The notes under the pieces are model-generated. The model did no database searches and was not told where the DNA came from. It saw nothing but the letters and a program-made list of their open reading frames with translations. This document shows, one piece after another, positions 35,906-44,810 of a stretch of DNA of 64,000 nucleotides. Numbering within the stretch: position 1 is the first letter of the stretch; every line of letters begins with the position of its first letter. The stretch lies in assembly GCF_004337695.1 (NCBI RefSeq), contig NZ_SJXJ01000001.1, forward strand, positions 62,001-126,000. The letters run 5' to 3'. The stretch comes from Tenacibaculum sp. M341 (lineage in GTDB: Bacteria; Bacteroidota; Bacteroidia; Flavobacteriales; Flavobacteriaceae). A program made the position numbers and the translations under genes.

Positions 35906-36370
35906 ATGCATAGTTTTAAAAAAGAAATGTTTACTTCAGTAGGAATTATTCCTATTCTTTTAGGTGTTATTTTATTATTTAAAATAATTTTTACAATTGA
36001 TTATTCTGATGGTTTTTCTTATGTGTTTTCATTTCTGATTACTTTACCGGTACTATTATTAATGTATTCAGGGGTAATACAAATGTATTTTATAGAACTG
36101 CATAAAGAGAAAATTGTAGTCAAGAATTTACTGTTATTTTGGTATAAGCAAGTTTATTTTATTGATGAAATAAACTATGTTTCATATAAAACCAAGAAAA
36201 CATCTAGACATTATTGGGAAGGAATTGAAATATATTTTAAAAATTCTAAAAAACTAAAAAAGTATTGGATGGGAACTCCTTTTTTGAAAGAGTTAACGTT
36301 TTGGGATAACTTAGAAAATGAACTTAAAAAAGTAGGAGTAAAAACATTAAATTTTAATAATAAATTTTAA
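35906..36370 (+). CDS. two-TM membrane protein, possible PH-like domain
   Basis: A 154-residue protein with two TM segments (about 12-30 and 38-62) and a cytoplasmic part of strands (KEKIVVKNLLLFWYKQVYFI) resembling membrane-associated bacterial PH-like proteins. The resemblance is weak. Fifth gene of the envelope cluster. Confidence 0.72.
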   Translation: MHSFKKEMFTSVGIIPILLGVILLFKIIFTIDYSDGFSYVFSFLITLPVLLLMYSGVIQMYFIELHKEKIVVKNLLLFWYKQVYFIDEINYVSYKTKKTSRHYWEGIEIYFKNSKKLKKYWMGTPFLKELTFWDNLENELKKVGVKTLNFNNKF

Positions 36371-36379
36371 AATTAAAAG

Positions 36380-37489
36380 ATGGATAAGAAATTATTTTTT
36401 CACATAAGTATTGTTCTGTTTTCTTTATCAATAAGAGCACAAATTTATAACGGAGATTTACAGTTTAAAACTCAACAAGAAATTAATAATGCTTTTAAAG
36501 CATCAGGAAAACTACATAACATAAAAACTATAAATGGTACTTTGGTTATAGGAGATAGAAGTACTTTAAGTAATATTTCTAATTTAGAATTATTTTCAAG
36601 AATAGAAAAAATTGAAGGAGGTCTGTATCTATTTAATAATCCTGAATTAAAGGTTTTAAAAGGATTAGAAAAGATAAGTATTCTATCAGAATTAGAAATA
36701 ACCGGAAATGAAGGTTTAATCAATTTTAATGGATTTGAAAATTTAGCAACAGTAAAAAACTTATGTAAATTTTCTCATAATAAAAATGTAGTTTCTTTTG
36801 AAGGGTTCGATAAATTGAAGAAAGTAGGGGAGTTTGAGGTTTTTATGAATAAGAATTTGAAAAGTTGTAAAGGCTTAGAAAATTTACAGACAATAGTATC
36901 AAACTTATCAATAATTGATAATGAGTCGTTAGAAAGTATTGCTCAGTTGAAACTGAAAAGTATAGGCAATGTTTTAAGTATTAAGAATAATTATGAGCTT
37001 ACATCTTTATACGGTTTAGATAAGATAACAACACTTTCGTCTATAGTAATTGCTGGTAATAATAAATTGAAAACACTTGAAGGTTTTAAGAATTTAAGAG
37101 AAGTTTCTGGAGTGTTGATAAGGGGAAATAGTTCGTTGATTTCCTTAAAAGGACTTCATAATTTAAAAAATGTAGGTGATTATTTAGACATTTGGTTAAA
37201 TAGAAGTTTGAGTTCAATATCTGAATTAAAGGCTTTAGAAAAAGTAGGAGGAGAGTTGCATATCGCAGAAAATAATATGCTAACTACTCTTGTAGGTTTA
37301 GAAAATTTGAAAGAAATAGGTAGTATAAGTATTAGAGATAATGCTAATTTGAAAAATTATTGTGCACTTAACAGTTTTTTTAAGAGAGAAACAGTAAAAA
37401 ATTTTTCAAAGCATTTTGATGTGAAATACAATAAGTACAATCCTAGCTTCTCAGATTTAAAGAATAGTTATTGTGTTGATAAAAAGTAG
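36380..37489 (+). CDS. secreted receptor L-domain-like leucine-rich repeat protein
   Basis: A 369-residue protein with a signal peptide ending SIRAQ. The rest is about twelve beta-helix repeats of the type LxxIxGxLxIxxNxxLxSLxGLxNLxxV, as in receptor L domains. It lacks a T9SS sorting domain and a lipobox, so it is probably periplasmic or released. Last gene of the cluster; about 200 bases follow before the next annotated gene. Confidence 0.82.
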   Translation: MDKKLFFHISIVLFSLSIRAQIYNGDLQFKTQQEINNAFKASGKLHNIKTINGTLVIGDRSTLSNISNLELFSRIEKIEGGLYLFNNPELKVLKGLEKISILSELEITGNEGLINFNGFENLATVKNLCKFSHNKNVVSFEGFDKLKKVGEFEVFMNKNLKSCKGLENLQTIVSNLSIIDNESLESIAQLKLKSIGNVLSIKNNYELTSLYGLDKITTLSSIVIAGNNKLKTLEGFKNLREVSGVLIRGNSSLISLKGLHNLKNVGDYLDIWLNRSLSSISELKALEKVGGELHIAENNMLTTLVGLENLKEIGSISIRDNANLKNYCALNSFFKRETVKNFSKHFDVKYNKYNPSFSDLKNSYCVDKK

Positions 37490-37571
37490 GTTATTTTAAC
37501 ATACTTAAACAGTAATTATTTTTTACAGCAAAAAAATATCTTCATCTTTGCAGATTCATTTTAAATTATCA

Positions 37572-37679
37572 ATGCCGATAGATTGTTTAATTGTAATATT
37601 AAATTTTTTCAGTCAAAAAGAATTGGTATTTTGGAATCGAAAAACTAAATTAATTAACGAAAAACTCCTGAAAGAATAA
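37572..37679 (+). CDS. possible 35-residue leader peptide
   Basis: An ATG-initiated frame (MPIDCLIVILNFFSQKELVF and 15 more residues) ends 8 bases before the ATG at 37688. A CATCTTTG element near 37543 could be its promoter. There is no homology support; it may be spurious or a small translated leader. Confidence 0.25.
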   Translation: MPIDCLIVILNFFSQKELVFWNRKTKLINEKLLKE

Positions 37680-37687
37680 GAAACTAA

Positions 37688-38713
37688 ATGGCTAGAGTAT
37701 ACTACAAAGAAGAAAAGTTAAGTGGTGACCCCCTACATAATAAATTTATAAACGTAGATTTATTTGATTACATTTTTAACAGTACAAATACGAACAAATT
37801 TCAACTAACAGCAACTCCAAAAAATCCGATATTGAAAACCTTAAAAATTCAGAAAGAGGTTTTTAATAACATTCAATTAACTAGAGACGGAATTGATTAC
37901 AGTGCAGAAGAAGGAAACTTTTATTTACCAAATTCAATTATTTTTTATGATGTGGAAGACGCGGTTTTTCCTTCAGAATTTTATTTTATCTCAAAAATAG
38001 GAGATCAAATAGAGTTGAGACAATGTGATGCTGGTGAAGGTGTTAAGTGGTATCAAATTCCTGTGTTGCATAAAACTGTAGAGGATAAAAAAGTGCTGTC
38101 AAAAGTAAAAAACTCATTAAAGAAGGTTAAAAAACTAGTTGATACAACCTACAATAAAAAAGTAGAGGAAGAGAGAGCTCAAAAAGAGTTAGAGAGAAAA
38201 CGAAAGATAGAGGAAATGCGACCTCTTTTGAATCAAGAACAAAAATCTGGTTATTTAAAGTTAACCAACTTATGTGTTAACAATAAGGGAAGCAAACAGA
38301 AAATAACTCACTTTATAGAGACTCTTAAAAATTATGATGAGGATGAAGAGTATTTAACAACGTTAAATTACTTCTTAGAGTTTTTAGATAAAGATGCGTA
38401 TAATTTTATAATGAGACTAGATTGGAAATCTGATATTGAGGATTTTGAGCGAATGTTAAAGGCAGCTTTAAAGGATAATTATGATGAGGTATTGAAGTTA
38501 CCAGATTATCAGAGTTATGATGAGAATGCTTCTGTATCTAATGATGGTATTTTTGAAGCATACATTAAACCTATAAGATTGATAGGCTTGCAAGTTGGTT
38601 TTATAGATACTCAATCTGATGAATATATCTTGTTATTACACAAGCAAGAAGATACTGAACAAATTAAAGAAGCGGTACACAAAATAGGTTACGCTTATTA
38701 CAACAAAAATTAA
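37688..38713 (+). CDS. cytoplasmic protein of unknown function, possible DUF6630 C-terminus
   Basis: A 341-residue soluble protein. An N-terminal beta region is followed by a Lys/Glu-rich coiled coil (about 135-180). The C-terminal domain contains WKSDIEDFERMLKAAL, DENASVSNDGIFEAY and GLQVGFIDTQSDEYILLLH, which resembles DUF6630; I hold this loosely. Its role is unknown. It is followed by a convergent terminator. Confidence 0.75.
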   Translation: MARVYYKEEKLSGDPLHNKFINVDLFDYIFNSTNTNKFQLTATPKNPILKTLKIQKEVFNNIQLTRDGIDYSAEEGNFYLPNSIIFYDVEDAVFPSEFYFISKIGDQIELRQCDAGEGVKWYQIPVLHKTVEDKKVLSKVKNSLKKVKKLVDTTYNKKVEEERAQKELERKRKIEEMRPLLNQEQKSGYLKLTNLCVNNKGSKQKITHFIETLKNYDEDEEYLTTLNYFLEFLDKDAYNFIMRLDWKSDIEDFERMLKAALKDNYDEVLKLPDYQSYDENASVSNDGIFEAYIKPIRLIGLQVGFIDTQSDEYILLLHKQEDTEQIKEAVHKIGYAYYNKN

Positions 38714-38746
38714 CGTAAAGAATATTGTATATATAACTACTTTCAT

Positions 38747-38782
38747 AAAAAAACGCCTAAAACTAATTTTAGGCGTTTTTTT
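38747..38782. terminator. bidirectional terminator between convergent genes
   Basis: A perfect stem of 13 or more pairs (AAAACGCCTAAAA with TTTTAGGCGTTTT) and a CTAA loop, flanked by A-run and T-run so that it works for both strands. Confidence 0.85.
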
Positions 38783-38806
38783 ATGTGTGAACTTTTAAAA
38801 GTTCTC

Positions 38807-40078
38807 TTATCTTAAAATAGTTTGTTTTCTATCAGGACCAACAGAAACAATCTTAATAGGAATACCAGTCTCTTTTTCGATAAAATCGATATACTCTAAA
38901 AGATTTTGAGGTAATTCTTCTTTAGTTGTCATCTTAGTTAAATCTTCTGTCCACCCTTTGTATTCAGTGTATACAGGAGTTAAGTTTTCTGGCTCAATGT
39001 TGTAAGGTAAATGTGTAATTTCTTCACCTTTATATTTGTAAGCAGTACAAACTTTAATAGTATCAAAACCAGATAAAACGTCACCTTTCATCATCATTAA
39101 TTGAGTAACACCGTTTACCTGACATGCATATTTTAAAGCAACTAAATCTAACCATCCACAACGACGAGGACGACCAGTAACAGCTCCAAACTCATGACCA
39201 ACTTTAGCCATTTCAGCACCAACTTCATCAAATAGTTCAGTTGGGAATGGTCCAGAACCAACACGAGTAGTGTAAGCTTTAAAAATACCAAATACTTCTT
39301 TAATTTTATTAGGAGCAACACCTAAACCAGTACAAGCACCAGCTGCAGTAGTGTTACTAGAAGTAACAAATGGATACGTACCAAAGTCAATATCTAATAA
39401 AGAACCTTGAGCACCTTCTGCTAAGATAGTTTTTCCTTCTTGTTGCGCTTTGTATAAATACTCTTCAGAATCTATAAACTGTAATGTTTTTAATACTTCA
39501 ACAGATTTAAAGAATTCTTCTTCTAATTCTTTTAAATCATACTGAATATCTACATCATAAAAGGCAATCATTGCCTCGTGTTTGTCAGCTAAAGCACGAT
39601 ATTTATCTTTCCAGTCACTTAATTCTAAGTCACCTACACGAATTCCGTTTCTTCCAGTTTTGTCCATGTAAGTTGGTCCAATACCTTTTAAAGTAGAACC
39701 AATTTTGGCTTTACCTTTAGAAGCTTCAGAAGCAGCATCTAATAATCGGTGAGTTGGTAAAATAACATGAGCTTTACGAGAAATAATTAGCTTCTTTTTA
39801 TAATCAATATCAAATTGATCTAAACCTTCTAATTCTTTAGCAAAAACTACAGGATCGATAACTACACCGTTACCAATTACATTGATTGATTTGTCATGAA
39901 AAATTCCTGAAGGAATAGTTCTTAGAACGTGTTTTATACCATCAAATTCAAGTGTATGTCCTGCATTTGGTCCACCTTGAAAGCGCGCAATAATATCGTA
40001 GTTTTTAGTTAAAACATCGACAATCTTACCCTTTCCTTCGTCGCCCCATTGCAAACCAAGTAATAAATCTACTGCCAT
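38807..40078 (-). CDS. purA: adenylosuccinate synthetase
   Basis: PurA converts IMP, GTP and aspartate to adenylosuccinate in AMP synthesis. It is a full-length 423-residue enzyme with the N-terminal GLQWGDEGKGKIVD loop, NAGHT, GSTLKGIGPTYMDKTGRNG, TTAAGACTGLGVAP and VTGRPRRCGWLDLVAL. It lies 34 bases downstream of the Fur-family gene, so it is probably co-transcribed. guaB, which draws on the same IMP pool, lies at the right end of the window. Confidence 0.98.
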   Translation of the reverse strand: MAVDLLLGLQWGDEGKGKIVDVLTKNYDIIARFQGGPNAGHTLEFDGIKHVLRTIPSGIFHDKSINVIGNGVVIDPVVFAKELEGLDQFDIDYKKKLIISRKAHVILPTHRLLDAASEASKGKAKIGSTLKGIGPTYMDKTGRNGIRVGDLELSDWKDKYRALADKHEAMIAFYDVDIQYDLKELEEEFFKSVEVLKTLQFIDSEEYLYKAQQEGKTILAEGAQGSLLDIDFGTYPFVTSSNTTAAGACTGLGVAPNKIKEVFGIFKAYTTRVGSGPFPTELFDEVGAEMAKVGHEFGAVTGRPRRCGWLDLVALKYACQVNGVTQLMMMKGDVLSGFDTIKVCTAYKYKGEEITHLPYNIEPENLTPVYTEYKGWTEDLTKMTTKEELPQNLLEYIDFIEKETGIPIKIVSVGPDRKQTILR

Positions 40079-40112
40079 TATTTAGTGTGTTGTTATTGTG
40101 TATTTATTATGT

Positions 40113-40562
40113 TTATTTTGTGTTTTTCTTAGTTCCGTAGAAGTATAAAGAATGATTGTGAATTTCGATATCAAAAACTTCTTCAATAGTTTTTTTGATA
40201 GTTTGAATGCGAGGATCGCAAAACTCTTTAACCTCACCAGAATCAGTAAAAATTACGTGGTCATGGTTTTTATCAAAGTAACTTTTTTCATAGCGAGCCA
40301 TAGATTGCCCGTCAAATTGATGTTTACGAACCAATCCACAATCAAGTAATAAATCCATCGTATTGTAAAGAGTAGCCCTACTCACACGATAGTTTTTATT
40401 CTTCATTTTAATGTATAAAGATTCTATATCGAAATGTTCATCTGCTTCGTAAATTTCTTGTAAGATAGCATAACGTTCAGGTGTTTTACGATGCTTATTT
40501 TCTTCTAAAAAAGAAGTGAAAACCTTTTTTACTATTTCTTGATTTTCAGATAAACTACTCAT
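40113..40562 (-). CDS. Fur-family transcriptional regulator lacking the structural CxxC
   Basis: A 149-residue Fur/PerR-type repressor: a winged-helix domain ([31 protein letters not shown]) and a dimerisation domain with [18 protein letters not shown] and a C-terminal [12 protein letters not shown]. The position where Fur proteins usually carry CxxCG reads TDSG, so the structural zinc site is absent; the His residues of the regulatory site remain. Whether it senses iron, peroxide or zinc is not clear. It lies between RelA/SpoT and purA, an arrangement I believe is common in Flavobacteriia. Confidence 0.93.
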   Translation of the reverse strand: MSSLSENQEIVKKVFTSFLEENKHRKTPERYAILQEIYEADEHFDIESLYIKMKNKNYRVSRATLYNTMDLLLDCGLVRKHQFDGQSMARYEKSYFDKNHDHVIFTDSGEVKEFCDPRIQTIKKTIEEVFDIEIHNHSLYFYGTKKNTK

Positions 40563-40586
40563 ACTTTTCTATTTTTTACCAAAAGA

Positions 40587-40594
40587 CAAATTTA
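40587..40594 (-). promoter_or_regulatory. -7 promoter element of the Fur-family gene
   Basis: TAAATTTG on the minus strand, 24 bases before the ATG at 40562. Confidence 0.5.
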
Positions 40595-40636
40595 CGTTAA
40601 TTTATCAATAAAAAAAGCCTATGCAAAAGAATATAT

Positions 40637-42847
40637 TTATAAACTATTAACACGTTGTACTTTTTGAACACCTTCTACTTTTTTAATGCTGTCTATAAGC
40701 TTTGCTAGTTGGTTTTTGTTCTTAACTGTAAGAGAGATTTTACCTTCGAAAATACCAGCATTTCCAGAGATATTAATACTGTTGATAAAAACATCCATAT
40801 TGCTTGAAATAATTCGAGTAATATTATTTACAATTCCTTTATTATCAACTCCACTAATTTTTAATATGGCAGAATATTCTTGTTTCGTAGAGTCAATCCA
40901 TTTTGCTTTGATAATTCGATAGGCAAAATTAGATTGTAATGAAATTGCGTTTGGACAATTGTTTTTATGAACTTTAATACCATCATTAATAGTTACAAAA
41001 CCAAAAACAGCATCTCCAGGGATAGGATTACAACATACAGATAAGGTGTACTCAAGTTTTTCTTCTTCTTGACCAAATACTAAAGCATCATACTTATTAG
41101 TAACTTCTTCATTGTTACTTATGGTTGTATTTCTCTTAAAAGGATTCTTTAAGAAAGTCATAATAGGACTACTACGTTGATTGACAAATTCTTTTAATTG
41201 AGAATTGTCTATAGCACCATTTCCTATTCTATAAAAAAGATCGAAACTTGTTTGTAGGTTAAAGTAACTAGCTATTTCATGTGCTATTTTTTCGTCGTAA
41301 TTAATTTTTAAATGACGTAGTTTTCTTACTAAAATTGCTTTTCCTTCTTCAGCTATCTTTTTCTCATCGGCTTTTAAGGCTGATTTAATTTTTGTTCTAG
41401 CACGAGCTGTCATCACAAAATCTAACCAGCGTGTATTTGGTTTGTTATTAGCAGAAGTTAGAATATCTACCTGATCACCACTTTTTAACTCGTAACTTAG
41501 TGGAACAAGTTTTCCATTTACTTTGGCACCTCTACACTTTAAACCAACATCAGTATGAATGGCAAAAGCAAAATCTAAAGCAGAAGCTCCTTTAGGAAGC
41601 GATTTTAAATCTCCTTTAGGAGTAAAAACGTAAATTTCTTTAGCGTATAAATTCAGTTTAAAATCTTCAACAAAATCAACAGCATTTAAAGTGTTGTTTT
41701 CAAGAGTTTCTTTCAATTTATTAAGCCAACCTTCTAAACCATTTTCACCAATGTTTCCTTGTTTGTATTTGAAGTGAGCAGCATATCCTTTTTCAGCTAT
41801 TTCATCCATACGTTCAGAACGAACTTGAACTTCTACCCATTTAGCTTCTGGTCCAACTACAGTAATATGTAAAGCTTCATAACCAGTTGATTTAGGTTGA
41901 GAAATCCAATCTCTTAAACGAGAAGGGTTTGGCTTATAAAAGTCTGTTACAATAGAATAAATTTTCCAAGCATCGAATTTTTCATCTCCAGAAGTGGGCT
42001 TGTAAATAATTCTAATAGCAAACTTATCATATACCTCATCGAAAGTAACGTTCTGTTTTCTCATTTTTCTCCTGATGGAAAAAATAGATTTAAAACGCCC
42101 TTTAATTTGGTAGCTAAAACCTTCGTTATCTAAGGCTTCTCGTATTTTTGAATTAAAAAGATCAATGTATTTTTGTTGCTCTTCTTTACTTTCTTTAATT
42201 TTTAAAAAGATGTCATTATAAACTTCAGGCTCAGTGTATTTTAAACCTAAATCTTCTAATTCAGTTTTAATATTATACAATCCTAAGCGATGGGCTAGGG
42301 GAGCATAAATATAAAGTGTTTCAGAAGCTATTTTAACTTGTTTGTGTGGAGGCATGGCATCCATAGTTTGCATGTTGTGCAAACGGTCAGCAATTTTTAT
42401 TAAAATTACACGAACATCATCGTGTAATGTCAATAACATTTTTCTGAAATTTTCTGCTTGAATGGAATAATCTTGATCTTGTTTTAATCGAGATATTTTA
42501 GTCAAACCACTTACAATTCTGGCAACTGTTTCACCAAACAATTGCTCCATATCTTCAACAGTGTAATGAGTATCTTCAACTACATCATGTAACAATGCAG
42601 CAGCAATAGAAGTAGCTCCCAAACCAATTTCATAAGCAACTATTTTAGCAACGGCAATAGGGTGGAAAATATAAGGCTCACCAGATTTTCTTCGTTGTTT
42701 AGAATGCGCTTCAACAGCAACCTCAAAAGCTTTACGAATCAATTTTTTATCATCTTCTGATAAGGTTTGGTAAGTACCTTTCAGCAAATCTTTGTACCTA
42801 TTTGCTATCTCTTTATTTTCTTCTTCCTGAGTCGCCGAATACTTCAT
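40637..42847 (-). CDS. RelA/SpoT family (p)ppGpp synthetase/hydrolase
   Basis: A 736-residue bifunctional-type enzyme of the stringent response. Domains in order are: HD hydrolase (about 45-160, HSKQRRKSGEPYIFHP and ALLHDVVEDT), synthetase (about 240-360, with RLRDWISQPKSTGYEALH), TGS (about 405-465, YVFTPKGDLKSLPKGASALD), a Cys-containing region (SVCCNPIPGDAVFG) and a C-terminal ACT domain. The HD motif is intact, so hydrolase activity is expected. It is the first of three minus-strand genes with the Fur-family gene and purA. Confidence 0.97.
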   Translation of the reverse strand: MKYSATQEEENKEIANRYKDLLKGTYQTLSEDDKKLIRKAFEVAVEAHSKQRRKSGEPYIFHPIAVAKIVAYEIGLGATSIAAALLHDVVEDTHYTVEDMEQLFGETVARIVSGLTKISRLKQDQDYSIQAENFRKMLLTLHDDVRVILIKIADRLHNMQTMDAMPPHKQVKIASETLYIYAPLAHRLGLYNIKTELEDLGLKYTEPEVYNDIFLKIKESKEEQQKYIDLFNSKIREALDNEGFSYQIKGRFKSIFSIRRKMRKQNVTFDEVYDKFAIRIIYKPTSGDEKFDAWKIYSIVTDFYKPNPSRLRDWISQPKSTGYEALHITVVGPEAKWVEVQVRSERMDEIAEKGYAAHFKYKQGNIGENGLEGWLNKLKETLENNTLNAVDFVEDFKLNLYAKEIYVFTPKGDLKSLPKGASALDFAFAIHTDVGLKCRGAKVNGKLVPLSYELKSGDQVDILTSANNKPNTRWLDFVMTARARTKIKSALKADEKKIAEEGKAILVRKLRHLKINYDEKIAHEIASYFNLQTSFDLFYRIGNGAIDNSQLKEFVNQRSSPIMTFLKNPFKRNTTISNNEEVTNKYDALVFGQEEEKLEYTLSVCCNPIPGDAVFGFVTINDGIKVHKNNCPNAISLQSNFAYRIIKAKWIDSTKQEYSAILKISGVDNKGIVNNITRIISSNMDVFINSINISGNAGIFEGKISLTVKNKNQLAKLIDSIKKVEGVQKVQRVNSL

Positions 42848-43012
42848 TCAAAGTTAATTTTCCTTTAGTAAGGGGTTATTTTAGTGAAATTACTACAAAG
42901 ATTTGTATTAAGCAAATTAACTTCTACTTGTAGCAGGCAATATAGAGTTTTTGAAAGAACATTAAATTGTTGATTAATTGAAGAATAGAAGAAGGGAATT
43001 TGTGTAAAAAAG

Positions 43013-43058
43013 AAACAGTATTCTTAAGATGAAATAATCATCATAAAGAATACTGTTT
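43013..43058 (-). terminator. terminator of the minus-strand lipoprotein gene
   Basis: A 13-base stem (AAACAGTATTCTT with AAGAATACTGTTT) encloses a smaller GATGA/TCATC hairpin. The minus strand runs into TTTCTTTTTT. Confidence 0.65.
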
Positions 43059-43079
43059 TAAATGTTAAGTTATAATTTA

Positions 43080-43841
43080 CTAATTACAGCTTACTTCACT
43101 GAAAGTTGTAATTTCTTTAGCATCGTTTAAAGAATAAGTATCTTCTTGAAATAACATAAATTGATCAATTCCATGACCTGTTGATCTTGCAGATACTTGC
43201 ATTGTGTATGTTCCAGCAGTAGCAAATTCAACATAAATATTGTGTGAATCATTATCAGAAGTCGCTGCTTGCCATTTAAAATCTAAATCGCTACCACTTC
43301 TGTAAATTTTGAACCAACCGTCAGCAGAAGATCCATTTGGGTTAGGAGTTTGCCCACTACCTTTTGGATATACTCTACTACCATTTTTTTCTCCGTAATA
43401 ATTAGTTGCATCTGGAAATTTTAACCAGCTATCGTTATGCTCAGAGCTTTGATTACCAATTGTAACAGCTGTGTTCCATAAAAAACGGTAAGTTCCAGGA
43501 GTTTTGATCGCTAATTTATATTCAATTAGTCCTTTTCCAGGTTGTCCTAAAGATTGATCACCTGTCCATACAGCATAACCTTTACCAGAAGCACTATTAC
43601 TAGTTTCTAACTTCCAATTTTCAGGTAAAACAGCATCTTCAATTTCAACTTTTACAAAACCATCTTTTTCTGCGAAAATGTAATTTGCAGGATTGTTACA
43701 AGCTTCACTTCCAGGAGTACCACTATTTCCGTTATCTCCGTTGTCTCCTCCAACCTGATCAGAATCTGAATCAGAACAAGAAATTGCTAATACAGCTAAG
43801 CTTAATAATGAAAACTTTTTTAGGGATTTTTGAATGTTCAT
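43080..43841 (-). CDS. lipoprotein with carbohydrate-binding-like beta domain
   Basis: A 253-residue lipoprotein (LAISC, Cys22) with an Asp/Gly/Asn linker and a beta-sandwich-like domain. It reads KVEIEDAVLPENW, GKGYAVWTGDQSLG, IEYKLAIKTPGTYRFLW and FATAGTYTMQVSARSTGHGIDQFML, the pattern of CBM6/35-like domains that often accompany glycoside hydrolases. No catalytic domain is present. The RNA methyltransferase stops 11 bases upstream, so the two may share a transcript. Confidence 0.8.
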   Translation of the reverse strand: MNIQKSLKKFSLLSLAVLAISCSDSDSDQVGGDNGDNGNSGTPGSEACNNPANYIFAEKDGFVKVEIEDAVLPENWKLETSNSASGKGYAVWTGDQSLGQPGKGLIEYKLAIKTPGTYRFLWNTAVTIGNQSSEHNDSWLKFPDATNYYGEKNGSRVYPKGSGQTPNPNGSSADGWFKIYRSGSDLDFKWQAATSDNDSHNIYVEFATAGTYTMQVSARSTGHGIDQFMLFQEDTYSLNDAKEITTFSEVSCN

Positions 43842-43852
43842 TTTTATTTAAT

Positions 43853-44650
43853 TTAATTAGATATTCGTTGTCTTTTTGCTTCAAATATAACAATGGCAGC
43901 TGCTACAGATACATTCATTGAGTCAATAACACCTTCCATAGGAATGTTAATATTTTGTGTTGCTTCAGTTCTCCATCGTTCACTCAAACCAGTAGCCTCT
44001 GTACCAACGACAATTGCACTAGGTTTAGTATAATCTTCTTCATAATATTTGTTAGAATTTTGAAGAGTAGCACTATAAATATTAATATTTTTTTGTTTTA
44101 AGTAAGTAATAACATCATCTGTACTAGCTATAGCTATTTGATTGGTAAATAAACAGCCTACACTTGATCTAATAACATTAGGGTTGTAAATATCTGTTTT
44201 AGAGTTAGCTATTATAACGGCATCTACATTTGCAGCATCTGCTGTACGTAACATAGCACCAACATTACCTGGTTTTTCAATTCCTTCCATTATTAAAATT
44301 AATGGAGATGCTGTTTCAAATTTCAGTTCATCTAAACCATATTTTTTAGTTTTAACAACTGCGATTATACCTTCCGTAGAATCTCTATATGCTAATTTTT
44401 CATAAACCTCATTACTAACTTCTATCGTATTATGTTTTTCTATTAGCATGGTAATTTCATCATCATTCTTAGACAAAATATTAGAAGCAACCAACAATGT
44501 TTCAATGTTATAATTTCCTTTAATGGCTATAGTTATCTCACGTACGCCTTCAATTAAAAAAAGTTGCTGTTTTTTTCTTTCCCTTGATTTTTCTTGAAGT
44601 TTAACAAGGTTTTTAATGTAATTATTCTGTATGCTAGTGATGGTTTTCAT
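43853..44650 (-). CDS. TrmH/SpoU-family RNA 2'-O-methyltransferase
   Basis: A 265-residue SPOUT methyltransferase acting on rRNA or tRNA. The N-terminal SpoU substrate-binding region (NYIKNLVKLQEKSRERKKQQ, FLIEGVRE) is followed by the knotted catalytic domain: KPGNVGAMLRTADAA, NPNVIRSSVGCLF, VVGTEATGLSERW and IPMEGVIDSMNVSVAAAI. I chose the ATG at 44650 (MKTITSIQNNY). A promoter element at 44657-44664 lies upstream of it and overlaps the alternative start at 44659. The exact RNA target cannot be told from the sequence. Confidence 0.93.
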   Translation of the reverse strand: MKTITSIQNNYIKNLVKLQEKSRERKKQQLFLIEGVREITIAIKGNYNIETLLVASNILSKNDDEITMLIEKHNTIEVSNEVYEKLAYRDSTEGIIAVVKTKKYGLDELKFETASPLILIMEGIEKPGNVGAMLRTADAANVDAVIIANSKTDIYNPNVIRSSVGCLFTNQIAIASTDDVITYLKQKNINIYSATLQNSNKYYEEDYTKPSAIVVGTEATGLSERWRTEATQNINIPMEGVIDSMNVSVAAAIVIFEAKRQRISN

Positions 44651-44656
44651 TAAGCA

Positions 44657-44664
44657 CAAAAATA
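44657..44664 (-). promoter_or_regulatory. -7 promoter element of the RNA methyltransferase gene
   Basis: TATTTTTG on the minus strand matches TAnnTTTG. It would put the transcript start within a few bases of the ATG at 44650, giving an almost leaderless message. Confidence 0.4.
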
Positions 44665-44810
44665 CCTATTTATAATTGTTGTAGAAATTTATTATTGATT
44701 TTGATGTCTAACTGAAAAAAATAATTAAATTTATTTAGATTTATTAAAAATAAATGAAGGTTAGCAAAACAAACTACGACTAAGTAGTAGTATTAATTTA
44801 AAGTTTAAGA

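Noticed and set aside
42849-42856. TAnnTTTG promoter of the RelA/SpoT gene
   Set aside because: TAACTTTG on the minus strand lies only two bases before the ATG, which would put the transcript start inside the gene; probably chance in AT-rich DNA.
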